This document shows, in pieces, positions 1 to 7,935 of a DNA stretch of 64,000 bases. Numbering within the stretch: the stretch's first letter is position 1; each line of letters begins with the position of its first letter. Source of the DNA: Ensifer sp. USDA 6670 (GTDB lineage: Bacteria > Pseudomonadota > Alphaproteobacteria > Rhizobiales > Rhizobiaceae); the NCBI GenBank assembly GCA_000421085.1, contig ATWE01000016.1, positions 49,041 to 113,040 on the forward strand, in the 5' to 3' direction. The notes under the pieces are model-generated. The model was given only the letters and a program-made list of their open reading frames with translations, did not search any database and was not told where the DNA came from. Both the position numbers and the translations under genes were made by a program.

Positions 1-2
1 CC

Positions 3-215
3 GCATGGCGCAACTGGATTCGCCGCGTGCCGGATTTCGCGCGCCGTAACGGAGACCACCGTCACCAGCAACAGCACAGAACCCACATTGCCGAACAAGC
101 TCTAGAGGCCACTTTCGAGGCCCTCGGGAGCGAACAGTCAGGAGGATTGTTCAATGACAGCGGCGAATTTTCCGACGAAAGCACCGGATACCTCCCGCCT
201 CGCTTCCGACACTGA
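3..215 (+). CDS. C-terminal end of a phage replication-type protein (partial)
   Basis: The third frame is open from the window edge. Its first residues (A-W-R-N-W-I-R-R-V-P-D-F-A-R-R) resemble the W..W.RR..DF tail seen at the end of phage replication initiators of the DUF1376 type. The residues after about position 25 are less convincing, and the frame overlaps the next gene by about 60 bases. Another frame closes at base 114, which would fit the ribosome binding site of the next gene better. The assignment is tentative because almost all of the gene lies to the left of the window. Confidence 0.3.
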   Translation, partial: AWRNWIRRVPDFARRNGDHRHQQQHRTHIAEQALEATFEALGSEQSGGLFNDSGEFSDESTGYLPPRFRH

Positions 216-699
216 CAAGCTTGGCGTGCTTACCCGCTTGTTGGCGGCTTACCCGTCCCGAACGCCGAAAGATTTTAGGCTGGTGAAGCCCGCCTACCTT
301 CAGGCGCTTGAAGGGGTCAGCCAATGGGCGCTGTTCGAGGCTGAACGGCGGATCAACCAGAATGCCTTGGGCCACGGCTTCATGCCGTCGCCGTCCGAAT
401 TGCGTGGCGAGATCGACAGGGTGATGAAACCGGTTCTCGAACGACAGCGACGCGCTGCCGAAGAAGCGCGTCGCTACGAGTGGCCTGACGATGACGCGCC
501 GCGGCCAGATGAGGCCGCGATGGCGCGTATGCGAGAACGCTATCGCCAACATTGCCGCTGGAGGGAGGCAAATATTCCCGAATCGCCAAAAGCGAATCCG
601 CGGCCGCCGAGGCCCCCAAGGCAGATACCGGATTATTCGCGGGAGCGGATCGAAATCACGGACGCCCTGCGCCGAACACTGAAGGCAAAGCAACCGTGA
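154..699 (+). CDS. Phage early-type hypothetical protein
   Basis: This 181-residue protein has no function I can name. A clear ribosome binding site (AGGAGG, six bases ahead) fixes the start. The middle contains a helical stretch with F-M-P-S-P-S-E-L-R (about residues 76-84). A similar layout, F-I-P-L-P-A-E-L, occurs in the protein at 26645 in the second prophage, suggesting the same class of replication-associated phage protein. The C-terminal third is rich in Arg and Pro. It is followed at once by another small phage gene, then by the capsid protease and capsid genes. Confidence 0.7.
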   Translation: MTAANFPTKAPDTSRLASDTDKLGVLTRLLAAYPSRTPKDFRLVKPAYLQALEGVSQWALFEAERRINQNALGHGFMPSPSELRGEIDRVMKPVLERQRRAAEEARRYEWPDDDAPRPDEAAMARMRERYRQHCRWREANIPESPKANPRPPRPPRQIPDYSRERIEITDALRRTLKAKQP

Positions 700-741
700 G
701 CAATGAGCAATCCCTACTCAACCAAAATGAAGGAGGCCACT

Positions 742-996
742 ATGGAACAGCCAAGAACCCCCGCTGAAGCGGTGCAGAGAGTACTGTGTGACCGGCTGAT
801 CGAATCTTGTGCCGTCACCATGTTCCAGAAACTGGACGCCCCCGTGGAGGTCATTATTGACCGGTTGACGGCCTATACAATCGGGGCATTGACGCAGGTC
901 GAGGGAAAGGACGGCGCGGCCCGTACGCTCCGGGATATTGCCCAGCAGATAGAGGACGGCACGCTTAGCGCGTGCGAACGGGGTAAGGCAAATTGA
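742..996 (+). CDS. Small hypothetical phage protein
   Basis: This 84-residue protein is acidic and mainly helical by composition, with no recognisable domain. I chose the ATG at 742 over the one at 703 because GGAGG stands five bases before it. It sits between an early-type gene and the head genes, where a complete phage would have terminase and portal genes, so it may mark one edge of a deletion. Confidence 0.6.
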   Translation: MEQPRTPAEAVQRVLCDRLIESCAVTMFQKLDAPVEVIIDRLTAYTIGALTQVEGKDGAARTLRDIAQQIEDGTLSACERGKAN

Positions 997-1182
997 CCGC
1001 ACAGGAAAATTTGCCTATCTTGGGTTTGGCTCGACTGTGTGAACTTCGCCAGCAGGGAAGGACGAACCACCGGCCACTCTTCAGGAAACGGCTGCCCCTT
1101 CGTGGCGAGCGTCCGAAGCGCGAAAAGAGAAATGGCTGTTGCGACCATCGCAACGGCGGCGCTTTGCGACTGGGTTGAGCCG

Positions 1183-1854
1183 ATGCTGAAATTTACCCCC
1201 GAAACAAGATTCGCTGCACCCATCGACCTCGAATTGAAGAGCGAGGCGAACGGCACTGTGCAAGGCTTTGCTGCTACCTTTGACGGCGAGCCGGATCGGC
1301 AAGGTGACATCATCCGCAAGGGCGCCTTCGCCAGAACGCTGAGGGAGATCGCGGCGGAAGGCGTCACTGTGCCAATGCTCTGGGCGCATCGCCAAGAGCA
1401 GCCGGTGGGGCGCTGGACCCGGCTTGTTGAAACCGAGAAGGGATTATGGGCCACTGGCCATCTTTCTCTCCAAACCGACGCCGGGCAACAAGCGCGCGAA
1501 CATCTCGTTGCCGGCGATATCGACGGTCTCTCGATTGGCTTCGTTTTGGCCGGTGACGGGCGCCGGTATCTCGGAAACGGGACCTTCGAAATCCGAGAGT
1601 TGGAGTTATGCGAGATATCTCTCGTTGCGGTGCCAGCGCAGCGGCGCGCGCGCATCTCAAACGTCAAAAGCTTCGAAACGAAGGCCGATCTGGTCGATGC
1701 CCTGCACAAGGGCGAACCGCTGCCGCGCCGTCTTGCTGCCAAAGTAGCGGCGGGCGGTTGGAACGCCCTCACGGAAGCTAACCACGACAAAGCAAACGCG
1801 CTGATGGCCACTATCGACGCGGCTACGGCGCGCATCAGGAGTGAATTGCCATGA
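1183..1854 (+). CDS. HK97-family prohead protease
   Basis: The product (223 residues from the ATG at 1183) is a caseinolytic-type serine protease that matures the capsid shell. Typical family features are visible: an N-terminal segment ending in F-D-G-E-P-D-R-Q-G-D-I, a candidate catalytic His in L-W-A-H (residue 69) and a candidate catalytic Ser in L-S-I-G-F (residue 117). Length is normal for the family. The frame is open upstream to 1039, but homology-like sequence begins at residue 1 of the chosen start. The stop codon overlaps the start of the capsid gene (ATGA), as expected for translational coupling. Confidence 0.88.
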   Translation: MLKFTPETRFAAPIDLELKSEANGTVQGFAATFDGEPDRQGDIIRKGAFARTLREIAAEGVTVPMLWAHRQEQPVGRWTRLVETEKGLWATGHLSLQTDAGQQAREHLVAGDIDGLSIGFVLAGDGRRYLGNGTFEIRELELCEISLVAVPAQRRARISNVKSFETKADLVDALHKGEPLPRRLAAKVAAGGWNALTEANHDKANALMATIDAATARIRSELP

Positions 1855-3041
1855 CTATTCATAACATTCCGCTGACGCGCTCGGCCGCCGCCCAATTGAC
1901 CGCCGGCGAACCTATCCACCGCAAGGACGCGGGCAGCGACCCCTTCGAGGTTCTCAGCGAAAAGTTTGGCGAGCATGCAGCTGAAGTGCTGCGGAAGCTT
2001 AGCGACGCCGATCAAAAGATGGCGGGGTTCGCTGCGCACCTAGCCGACCTTGAGCAGCGAGCGGCTCGTGCTGATTTCTACGGGGGCGGCAGCAGCGGCC
2101 ATGTCGAGTCCTGGGGCAGGCAGGTTGCTGACGCGCCCGAAATCAAGGCGCTCGCCGATATGGGTGAGCGTGCAAAGGCGCGAATTCTGGTCAAGGACTT
2201 GACCTCGGATGTGGCATCGGCTGGCGCGCTCGTCCCGCCGGACCGGCAAACCGATATCACGCTCTTACCCAAGCGCCGCCTGACCATCCGCGATCTTCTC
2301 GGTAAAGGTCAGACAAGCTCGAACTCCGTTGAGTTCATGCGCCAAACCGGGTTCACGAATTCTGCGGCACCTGTCGCTGAGGGAGCGCTCAAGCCAAAAT
2401 CGGACATCACCTTCGAACTAGTGGACTCGAAGGTACGAACCGTCGCGCACTGGGTAAAGGCAAGTCGACAGATCCTTGCGGATGCGCCGCTGCTACGCTC
2501 AACTATCGACGGCGAGCTGGCATACGGACTGAGTTTCGTAGAAGAGGGTCAGTTGCTTCATGGCGACGGCACCGGACAGAACCTTCACGGGATCATCCCG
2601 CAGGCAACCTCATATGAGGCCACTCGGAACCAGACGGGCGACACGCGCTTCGACGTGATTCTGCACGCTCTGGAGCAGGCCGAAATCGCCGATCTTCCTG
2701 CCTCTGGCATTATCCTTTCTACATCGGACTGGTATCCGATGGTCGGCACTAAAGGGGATGACGGCCACTACTTGTCCGGCCTCGGGCCGCTCGCGAATGT
2801 CGCGCCTAGGCTCTGGCAATTGCCAGTTGTCTGGACCAACGCACTCGCCGCCGGGACGTTCGTCGTTGGTGCATTCCAGAGTGCCGTTACCTTGTTCGAC
2901 CGACAGCAAACGACGATAGAAGTCGGACACGTTGACGACGATTTCATTCGCAACTTGGTCACGATCTTGGCGGAAGAGCGCGTCGCGCTTGCGGTTCGTC
3001 GGCCGGAGGCGGTGATCACGGGATCGTTCCCATTGGCATGA
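1851..3041 (+). CDS. HK97-fold major capsid protein
   Basis: This 396-residue protein follows the prohead protease with a four-base overlap, the normal order for HK97-type phages. The first 110 residues look like the cleaved delta/scaffold domain (Ala-, Glu- and Lys-rich, helical, with a D-A-D-Q-K-M segment). The rest shows the family pattern: V-P-P-D (about 130), a G-Q-T-S-S-N-S-V-E-F stretch, V-A-E-G-A-L-K-P-K and a C-terminal G-A-F-Q-S-A-V-T-L-F-D-R followed by the final domain. Length and pattern are complete. No connector or tail genes follow; the next gene is an unrelated sulfatase on the other strand. Confidence 0.92.
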   Translation: MTIHNIPLTRSAAAQLTAGEPIHRKDAGSDPFEVLSEKFGEHAAEVLRKLSDADQKMAGFAAHLADLEQRAARADFYGGGSSGHVESWGRQVADAPEIKALADMGERAKARILVKDLTSDVASAGALVPPDRQTDITLLPKRRLTIRDLLGKGQTSSNSVEFMRQTGFTNSAAPVAEGALKPKSDITFELVDSKVRTVAHWVKASRQILADAPLLRSTIDGELAYGLSFVEEGQLLHGDGTGQNLHGIIPQATSYEATRNQTGDTRFDVILHALEQAEIADLPASGIILSTSDWYPMVGTKGDDGHYLSGLGPLANVAPRLWQLPVVWTNALAAGTFVVGAFQSAVTLFDRQQTTIEVGHVDDDFIRNLVTILAEERVALAVRRPEAVITGSFPLA

Positions 3042-3103
3042 CGGGTAACGCAACCATGAGCTTTCGTGCCGCCGCGAGCGGCACGAAAGCCACATGGCCG
3101 CCT

Positions 3104-5086
3104 TTAGGGCGTTACTATGTTGAACCAGAACTCGAACTGGTCGAGCATGGATACAAGTTGCCCGAGCTTGGCGTTGTCCCCGGTCACCTTGACGCTGCCG
3201 TCAGCGATTGCCTTGTCTAGCGTCGTCTCGCCGAGAGCGATCCCGTTCAAGCTGTCGCGCGTGAGGGTAATCGTGGCGTCGGCATTGTCGGCCTGCTGGC
3301 CTGCCGTGTTGTTGAGCACCCCGTTCTCTAGCTGGAGCAGGTATTTTCCGTCCTTCTCGCCAAAATCGAAATTGAACGTCAGTTTGGTGTCGCCGGCTTT
3401 CTCGCTGTTGAGCCGCACGCCGAGGTAGTCGAAGAATAGATCGAGCGACATGGCACGAACCGTATCTGGGCTCGCCGTGTTCGGTGTCGGTAGCTCGGTC
3501 ACGCCTTCGCGCAGTTCCTTGGCGCCGGTGAGATAAAAGTTCCGCCAAGGCCCAGACTCAGCTTGGTAGCCCAGCTGTTCCAAGGCATCGGCCGTGAGGT
3601 TCTTGGCGTCCTGGTTATTCGGATCGGCGAACACAACATGGTTCACGACCTGTGCCACCCAGCGATAATCGCCTTGCTCGTAGGACTTTTTCGCCTTCTC
3701 CAGCACTGCTTCCGCGCCGCCCATGAACTCAACGTACTTCTTGCTGGCCTCCGCCGGCGGCAACTCGTGCAACGTCGACGGATTGCCGTCGAACCAGCCG
3801 AGATAGAGCACATAGGTCGCTGCCACGTCGTGATAGACCGAACCGTAATAACCGCGATTTGCCCAGAACTTGGCGAGGCTGTCGGGCAATTTGAACGCTT
3901 CGGCGATCTCCCGCATCGTCATGCCCTGATTCACCATGTGCAGGGTCTGGTCGTTGATGTAGCGGTAGAGGTCACGCTGTTTGGAGAGCAGTTCCTTGAC
4001 GTTGCCGTTGCCCCATGTCGGCCAGTGGTGCTGCGCGAATATGATCTCAGCCTTGTCGCCCCACATCGTCAGCGCCTGGTTCAGGTACTTCGACCACGGC
4101 AACGGCTCGCGTATCTTCGCACCGCGAAGCGAATAGGTGTTGTGCAGCGTATGTGTTGCATCTTCAGCGGTCTGGATGGCCTTCTTTTCCTCGATATACC
4201 AGAGCATCTCGGACGGAGCCTCTGAACCCGGCGCCATCAGGAATTCATAGGTCAGGCCGTCGATGGTCTCCTTCTGGCCGGTTTCGGTGATAATATTGGT
4301 CGGTGGAATCAGGGTCACCGTTCCGGCCGATGTGGTCGTGCCGAGACCGGCACCAACTTGGCCCTTCGGATCGGCCTTGAGGAGATTGCCATACATGTAG
4401 CTCGCGCGCCGGCTCATCGCCGTGCCCGCCATGACGTTTTCGGCGACCGCCGCCTCAAGGAAACCTTCGGGAGCGTAAATCTTGACGGCGCCTGAGGTGA
4501 CATCGGCCTCGTCCACGATGCCACGAACGCCGCCGTAGTGATCGACGTGACTGTGCGTGTAGATCACCGCTTTCACGGGCTTGTCACCACGATGCTTGCG
4601 ATACAAGTCAAGAGCGGCCTTGGCCGTCTCAGACGAGACCAACGGATCAACGATGGTGATGCCCTCGGTGCCCTCGATGATGGTCATGTTCGAGAGATCG
4701 AAATTGCGAACCTGATAAAGCCCCTCCGTCACCTCAAACAGACCGCTGATATTAATGAGCTGCGATTGCCGCCAAAGGCTGGGATTTACGGTCGCGGGTG
4801 TTTCGGCACCCTCGGTTATGAAGCCGTACTGCTGCGGATTCCAGATAGCGTTGCCACCCTGACCTTGGATCATTTCGGTCGGTAGGGGAGCAACAAGGCC
4901 ACGCTTTGCATCATCAAAGTCGGATGTGTCGTCAAACGGCAACTGGGAGCGCAAGGCGTCGTTTGCGGCGCGCGTTGCTTCCGTCGCGTCCTTTTGGGTC
5001 GCCGCGTCCTGCGCATAGGCGGGGATTGTCCCGGCGGCGACGATAGCGATGACCGACAGGCTGGATAAGTATCTTCCTATATGCAT
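3104..5086 (-). CDS. Exported alkyl sulfatase, metallo-beta-lactamase fold
   Basis: A 660-residue protein of the SdsA/BDS1 family, which splits the ester bond of alkyl sulfates such as SDS using a zinc pair. Residues 1-25 form a signal peptide ending A-Y-A-Q, so it acts in the periplasm or outside. The metal-binding signature T-H-S-H-V-D-H-Y-G-G is at 177-186, and a later H-H-W-P-T-W-G segment matches the family. A dimerisation domain follows and the C-terminal 120 residues look like the SCP2-like domain. AGGGAG stands ahead of the ATG. It lies between remnant phage genes and faces them, so it may be cargo of the element or host DNA exposed by a deletion. Confidence 0.9.
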   Translation of the reverse strand: MHIGRYLSSLSVIAIVAAGTIPAYAQDAATQKDATEATRAANDALRSQLPFDDTSDFDDAKRGLVAPLPTEMIQGQGGNAIWNPQQYGFITEGAETPATVNPSLWRQSQLINISGLFEVTEGLYQVRNFDLSNMTIIEGTEGITIVDPLVSSETAKAALDLYRKHRGDKPVKAVIYTHSHVDHYGGVRGIVDEADVTSGAVKIYAPEGFLEAAVAENVMAGTAMSRRASYMYGNLLKADPKGQVGAGLGTTTSAGTVTLIPPTNIITETGQKETIDGLTYEFLMAPGSEAPSEMLWYIEEKKAIQTAEDATHTLHNTYSLRGAKIREPLPWSKYLNQALTMWGDKAEIIFAQHHWPTWGNGNVKELLSKQRDLYRYINDQTLHMVNQGMTMREIAEAFKLPDSLAKFWANRGYYGSVYHDVAATYVLYLGWFDGNPSTLHELPPAEASKKYVEFMGGAEAVLEKAKKSYEQGDYRWVAQVVNHVVFADPNNQDAKNLTADALEQLGYQAESGPWRNFYLTGAKELREGVTELPTPNTASPDTVRAMSLDLFFDYLGVRLNSEKAGDTKLTFNFDFGEKDGKYLLQLENGVLNNTAGQQADNADATITLTRDSLNGIALGETTLDKAIADGSVKVTGDNAKLGQLVSMLDQFEFWFNIVTP

Positions 5087-5374
5087 CTCAATACTCCCTG
5101 TGTGTGTTCAGGTGCCGCTGAGATTTCTTTGTTGGTAACTCCGCGTTGGGCACCTTCGGGGCTATAATCTAGGGAGCGGCGGTGCAGTGGGTATTGGACT
5201 TTGGGGCACCTTTTCGCCGAAGGCGTCTCGGGTAGAAGGGGGGGAGGGTGAAAACTTGCCGTGGCACACAGCTGCGGGCCGGCGCCCCCCGCACGGAGAA
5301 ATTTTTTCTTCGGGGCGAAAAAACAAGCGCGGCGCCAAGCGTTCTCCCAAAAGAAGCATTATTTTTCTACCGCT

Positions 5375-5683
5375 ATGGAAAACGCGACACGATCAAAGGG
5401 ACGGCCGGCGCATGAGCCGTCAGCTATGACGCGGCTCTTTGTGCAAGCGATGGCTGGCGCGGGCGTGCCGCAAAGCGAGATCGCCGCCGTGCTTTCTGTC
5501 ACCGCGCCGACGGTGCGAAAGCACTACCATGATGAATTGCGGCGCGGCGCCGCTATACTCGAGGCGCGGCTCGTCAGTCAGTTGATGCGCATTGCCGGAG
5601 GCAAGGACGGCGCCGCATTGAAGGCGATCACATTCGCGTTGCAATGCCGGTTTGGTTGGTCGCGATATGCGCCGCCACCTTAG
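5375..5683 (+). CDS. Phage packaging-type HTH protein
   Basis: A 102-residue protein starting at the ATG at 5375. It carries a GRPAHEP start and a helix-turn-helix (about residues 30-52, Q-S-E-I-A-A-V-L-S-V-T-A-P-T-V-R-K-H-Y) followed by a helical tail ending near F-G-W-S. This resembles the small HTH proteins found beside phage packaging genes, some annotated as small terminase-like. The family role is not established. The open frame continues upstream to 5261, but that part is low-complexity and has no family-like sequence. Confidence 0.6.
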   Translation: MENATRSKGRPAHEPSAMTRLFVQAMAGAGVPQSEIAAVLSVTAPTVRKHYHDELRRGAAILEARLVSQLMRIAGGKDGAALKAITFALQCRFGWSRYAPPP

Positions 5684-6076
5684 AAGACTTGTGCGACTTC
5701 GGCTGGCGGGAAGTTATCCCTGGGTTCCTGGGTATAACGGGTGCGCATGAGATTGTTGTTCGGTGAGTGTTGGTTTTCTCGAGCGATTGCCAGTATCTAG
5801 GAGGAGGCAGAGCGCGAATCAGCCGCCTCCACAGTTAGTTCAAATAATTGTGAAGTCGTCACTTGCGCGGAAAGGTAGAAATGCCGAGATACTGCCAGAT
5901 TTGACTGTCGCGTCAGATCGAAAGCAGCAGCCCGGCGGTGCGCCAACACCGGCCGGGCTAAATATCCACCTTACGGCGGGCTTTTGTGATCACGAGGCTT
6001 AAATGGATTTCCAAGATTCCATTGTCAAGTGATTTCTTGAAGGCACGCCCGCGAAGAATTCAAGGAATTCACTAAA
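5684..6076. other. Intergenic region with a hairpin
   Basis: I see no convincing gene here. An inverted repeat (AGCCCGGC at 5929-5936 and GCCGGGCT at 5952-5959) could end transcription of the HTH gene, though no clear T run follows. Just ahead of the next gene the sequence holds two GAATTC words 11 bases apart (around 6054-6071). Confidence 0.4.
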
Positions 6077-7030
6077 ATGAGCCTGAAAATCAATATATTA
6101 GCCCAGAGAAGTTCCTCAAAGGAAATCACCCCGTCTCAGGGCGCGCTGGCGATTGGAATCGAGCGTGACGCCGAAGTACAGGGCATCGGAATGGGGATCC
6201 TCTCAGACGGGACGCCTTATCTAAATCAACGCGGCTTGGCGGCACTTTGCGGCGTGCAGAACGCCCACATCGGGACAATCAGTTCGCAATGGTTTGACGC
6301 CGAACAGAAGCCCAGAATCGCTGCTGTCAAATCCATCCTGTCTAAGTCGGGTGTTACCGTCGCTGCGCCTCATATTGAGGTCAGCCATAAAGGGGTTGTC
6401 CACTACTGCTACCCGGCTGACGTGTGTCTTGCCATACTAGAATATTATGCCTTCGACGCGGGAGCGAACGTATCTCCTTCAGCTAGAGATAATTTTCGCC
6501 GGCTGGCGGGATCGAAGCTCAGAGACCTAATCTATAGCCAGCTTGGTTACGACCCGAGTGGGAAGGCGGCCGACAGATTCAAAAAGTGGCATGAACGCCT
6601 TGCATTAAACTATCAATCCGCACCCAAAGGGTACTTCCATGTGTTCAATGAGGCGCACACCATCTTTTATGAACTGATTGTTGCAGGCGCCAATATCGAT
6701 GAGCGATTCGTCGTCGATATCTCAATTGGGCAGCACTGGTCACGGTTTTGGGATGAGAATGGGCTGTCGGAAACATATGACGTCCGAAGGAAATATCCGC
6801 ACCGCTACCCAGAGGATCATCCTCAAGCAAAGTCGAACCCGCAGGAGTCGTGGTGCTACCCGATTTCGGCACTCGGCGAGTTCCGTCGCTGGTTGCAGGA
6901 GGATTACTTAGAAGGGGGCAAATTTAAGAACTATCTCAACGGAAAAGTGAGTGCTGGGACACTTGCTCCTTCGTTTGCCGAACTTGCCATTGAGGCCCTT
7001 ACTCCGAAGGGAATCGGCGGCCCCCTCTAA
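6077..7030 (+). CDS. BstA-like candidate phage-defence protein
   Basis: A 317-residue protein that I cannot assign with certainty. The N-terminal 130 residues (D-G-T-P-Y-L-N-Q-R-G-L-A-A-L-C-G-V...) resemble KilA-N/antirepressor-type DNA-binding domains of phage proteins. The C-terminal half has a conserved-looking pattern: K-G-Y-F-H-V-F, H-W-S-R-F-W, K-Y-P-H-R-Y-P, S-W-C-Y-P and a G-K-F-K-N-Y-L end. The layout and length recall BstA, a prophage-encoded abortive infection protein with a KilA-N-like domain. That match is from memory. It stands alone in an A+T-richer stretch near the tRNA-Glu end of the remnant. The start ATG lacks a strong ribosome binding site. Confidence 0.5.
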   Translation: MSLKINILAQRSSSKEITPSQGALAIGIERDAEVQGIGMGILSDGTPYLNQRGLAALCGVQNAHIGTISSQWFDAEQKPRIAAVKSILSKSGVTVAAPHIEVSHKGVVHYCYPADVCLAILEYYAFDAGANVSPSARDNFRRLAGSKLRDLIYSQLGYDPSGKAADRFKKWHERLALNYQSAPKGYFHVFNEAHTIFYELIVAGANIDERFVVDISIGQHWSRFWDENGLSETYDVRRKYPHRYPEDHPQAKSNPQESWCYPISALGEFRRWLQEDYLEGGKFKNYLNGKVSAGTLAPSFAELAIEALTPKGIGGPL

Positions 7031-7049
7031 CATCGTTCGATTAGCATAA

Positions 7050-7078
7050 AAGCAGTGTCTGCCCGGCAGGCACTGCTT
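7050..7078. terminator. Terminator-like hairpin downstream of the BstA-like gene
   Basis: AAGCAGTG (7050-7057) pairs with CACTGCTT (7071-7078), with extra pairing inside. The T run is clearer on the minus strand (CTGCTTTTA), so it may work for transcripts in both directions. Confidence 0.5.
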
Positions 7079-7155
7079 AGCAAAGGCCACTTGTGCGTTG
7101 CGGCTACGTCTCCGCGCGATCCCCGTTACGACCACGCACGCGGGAAATAGAACAT

Positions 7156-7185
7156 CCTATGCGGACGTACTGGCGTCCGCATAGG
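7156..7185. repeat. Perfect 12-bp inverted repeat
   Basis: CCTATGCGGACG (7156-7167) and CGTCCGCATAGG (7174-7185) form a perfect stem with a six-base loop. No T run follows. It may be a terminator without a U tract, a palindromic repeat element, or a protein site near the end of the integrated element. Confidence 0.6.
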
Positions 7186-7294
7186 ACCGCCGACTGGCAC
7201 CGCAACGCTTCCAGCGTTCGCCAAGATACGCTGACATTTATTTGATGAATATTCGACGCTTTAGCCGCCGATGAATGTAAGCGATTGATTTTAT

Positions 7295-7369
7295 TGGTAC
7301 GCCCAACGGGACTCGAACCCGTGTTACCGCCGTGAGAGGGCGGCGTCCTGACCGCTAGACGATGGGCGC
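7295..7369 (-). tRNA. tRNA-Glu (anticodon CTC)
   Basis: A 75-base cloverleaf on the minus strand with encoded CCA (TGG at 7295-7297). The acceptor stem GCGCCCA pairs with TGGGCGT, the anticodon stem CCGCC/GGCGG carries the loop CTCTCAC, and the T arm holds GTTCGAGTC. The phage-like remnant lies on its 3' side. Confidence 0.93.
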
Positions 7370-7427
7370 CTGCTGGTGACGATCAGCACCATACTATGAA
7401 AAACATGAAATGGAAAAGAGGGGTAAG

Positions 7428-7503
7428 TGGCACGCCCAACGGGAATCGAACCCGTGTTTCCGCCGTGAAAGGGCGGCGTCCTAGACCGCTAGACGATGGG
7501 CGC
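7428..7503 (-). tRNA. tRNA-Glu (anticodon TTC), copy 1
   Basis: A 76-base cloverleaf with the anticodon loop CTTTCAC on the stem CCGCC/GGCGG, T loop TTCGATT and encoded CCA. It is identical to the copy at 7720-7795 over the tRNA. Confidence 0.95.
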
Positions 7504-7719
7504 CTGCTGCAGCGACTTGGTGCATCTGAAAGGCGCAAGCCGCTGTAAGACAAGGCGGCTTATAGAGAGGGCATCGGGTTCATGCAAGTGATGAGAAGCG
7601 ATTATTTTGGTTTTTCGGCAAGAGATTCGCGCAGGTCACCTCGTTCCTATGGTGACGGAAAACATAGGTGTCTCATTCGCACGCAAGGCGAAGTATCCAC
7701 AAGTATAAGAGGGGGGAAG

Positions 7720-7795
7720 TGGCACGCCCAACGGGAATCGAACCCGTGTTTCCGCCGTGAAAGGGCGGCGTCCTAGACCGCTAGACGATGGGCGC
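7720..7795 (-). tRNA. tRNA-Glu (anticodon TTC), copy 2
   Basis: Same sequence as the tRNA at 7428-7503. About 90 bases of upstream flank (to about 7886) also match the flank of copy 1, so the promoter region was duplicated with the gene. Confidence 0.95.
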
Positions 7796-7935
7796 CTGCT
7801 GCAGCAACCTTTGTGCCTCTGATAAGACGCAAGTCGCTGTAAGACGAGGCGGCTTATAGAGAGGGCTTCGGATTCCCGCAAGTGGCAGTTTTCATTTTTT
7901 TTCGGAAAAATCACGGCCCGGGCAGCGATCGCCGA

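Larger units (their letters stand above)
1..7294. mobile_element. Remnant prophage or capsid-encoding phage satellite next to tRNA-Glu
   Basis: This stretch holds a phage replication-like partial gene, two small early-type genes, an HK97 protease and capsid pair, a packaging-type HTH protein and a BstA-like gene, with an alkyl sulfatase gene in between. It ends exactly at the 3' end of a minus-strand tRNA-Glu, a usual integration target, so the element would lie to the left of that gene. No portal, large terminase, tail gene or integrase is seen in the window. It may be a deleted prophage or a satellite of the kind that makes its own capsid; the left end lies outside the window. The boundaries are inferred. 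Confidence 0.55.
7428..7886. repeat. Tandem duplication carrying tRNA-Glu(TTC) and its upstream flank
   Basis: A unit of about 167 bases (7428-7594) recurs at 7720-7886. The tRNA part is identical and the flank differs by scattered changes, for example GTAAGACAAGGCGGC against GTAAGACGAGGCGGC. About 125 unrelated bases lie between the units. Confidence 0.85.

Noticed and set aside
873..2039. 388-codon minus-strand frame over the capsid protease genes
   Set aside because: It is a GC-driven shadow of the HK97 protease and capsid genes, which have clear motifs on the plus strand.
7636..7914. Minus-strand frame across the third tRNA-Glu
   Set aside because: It runs through a complete tRNA gene and has no ribosome binding site or family-like sequence.
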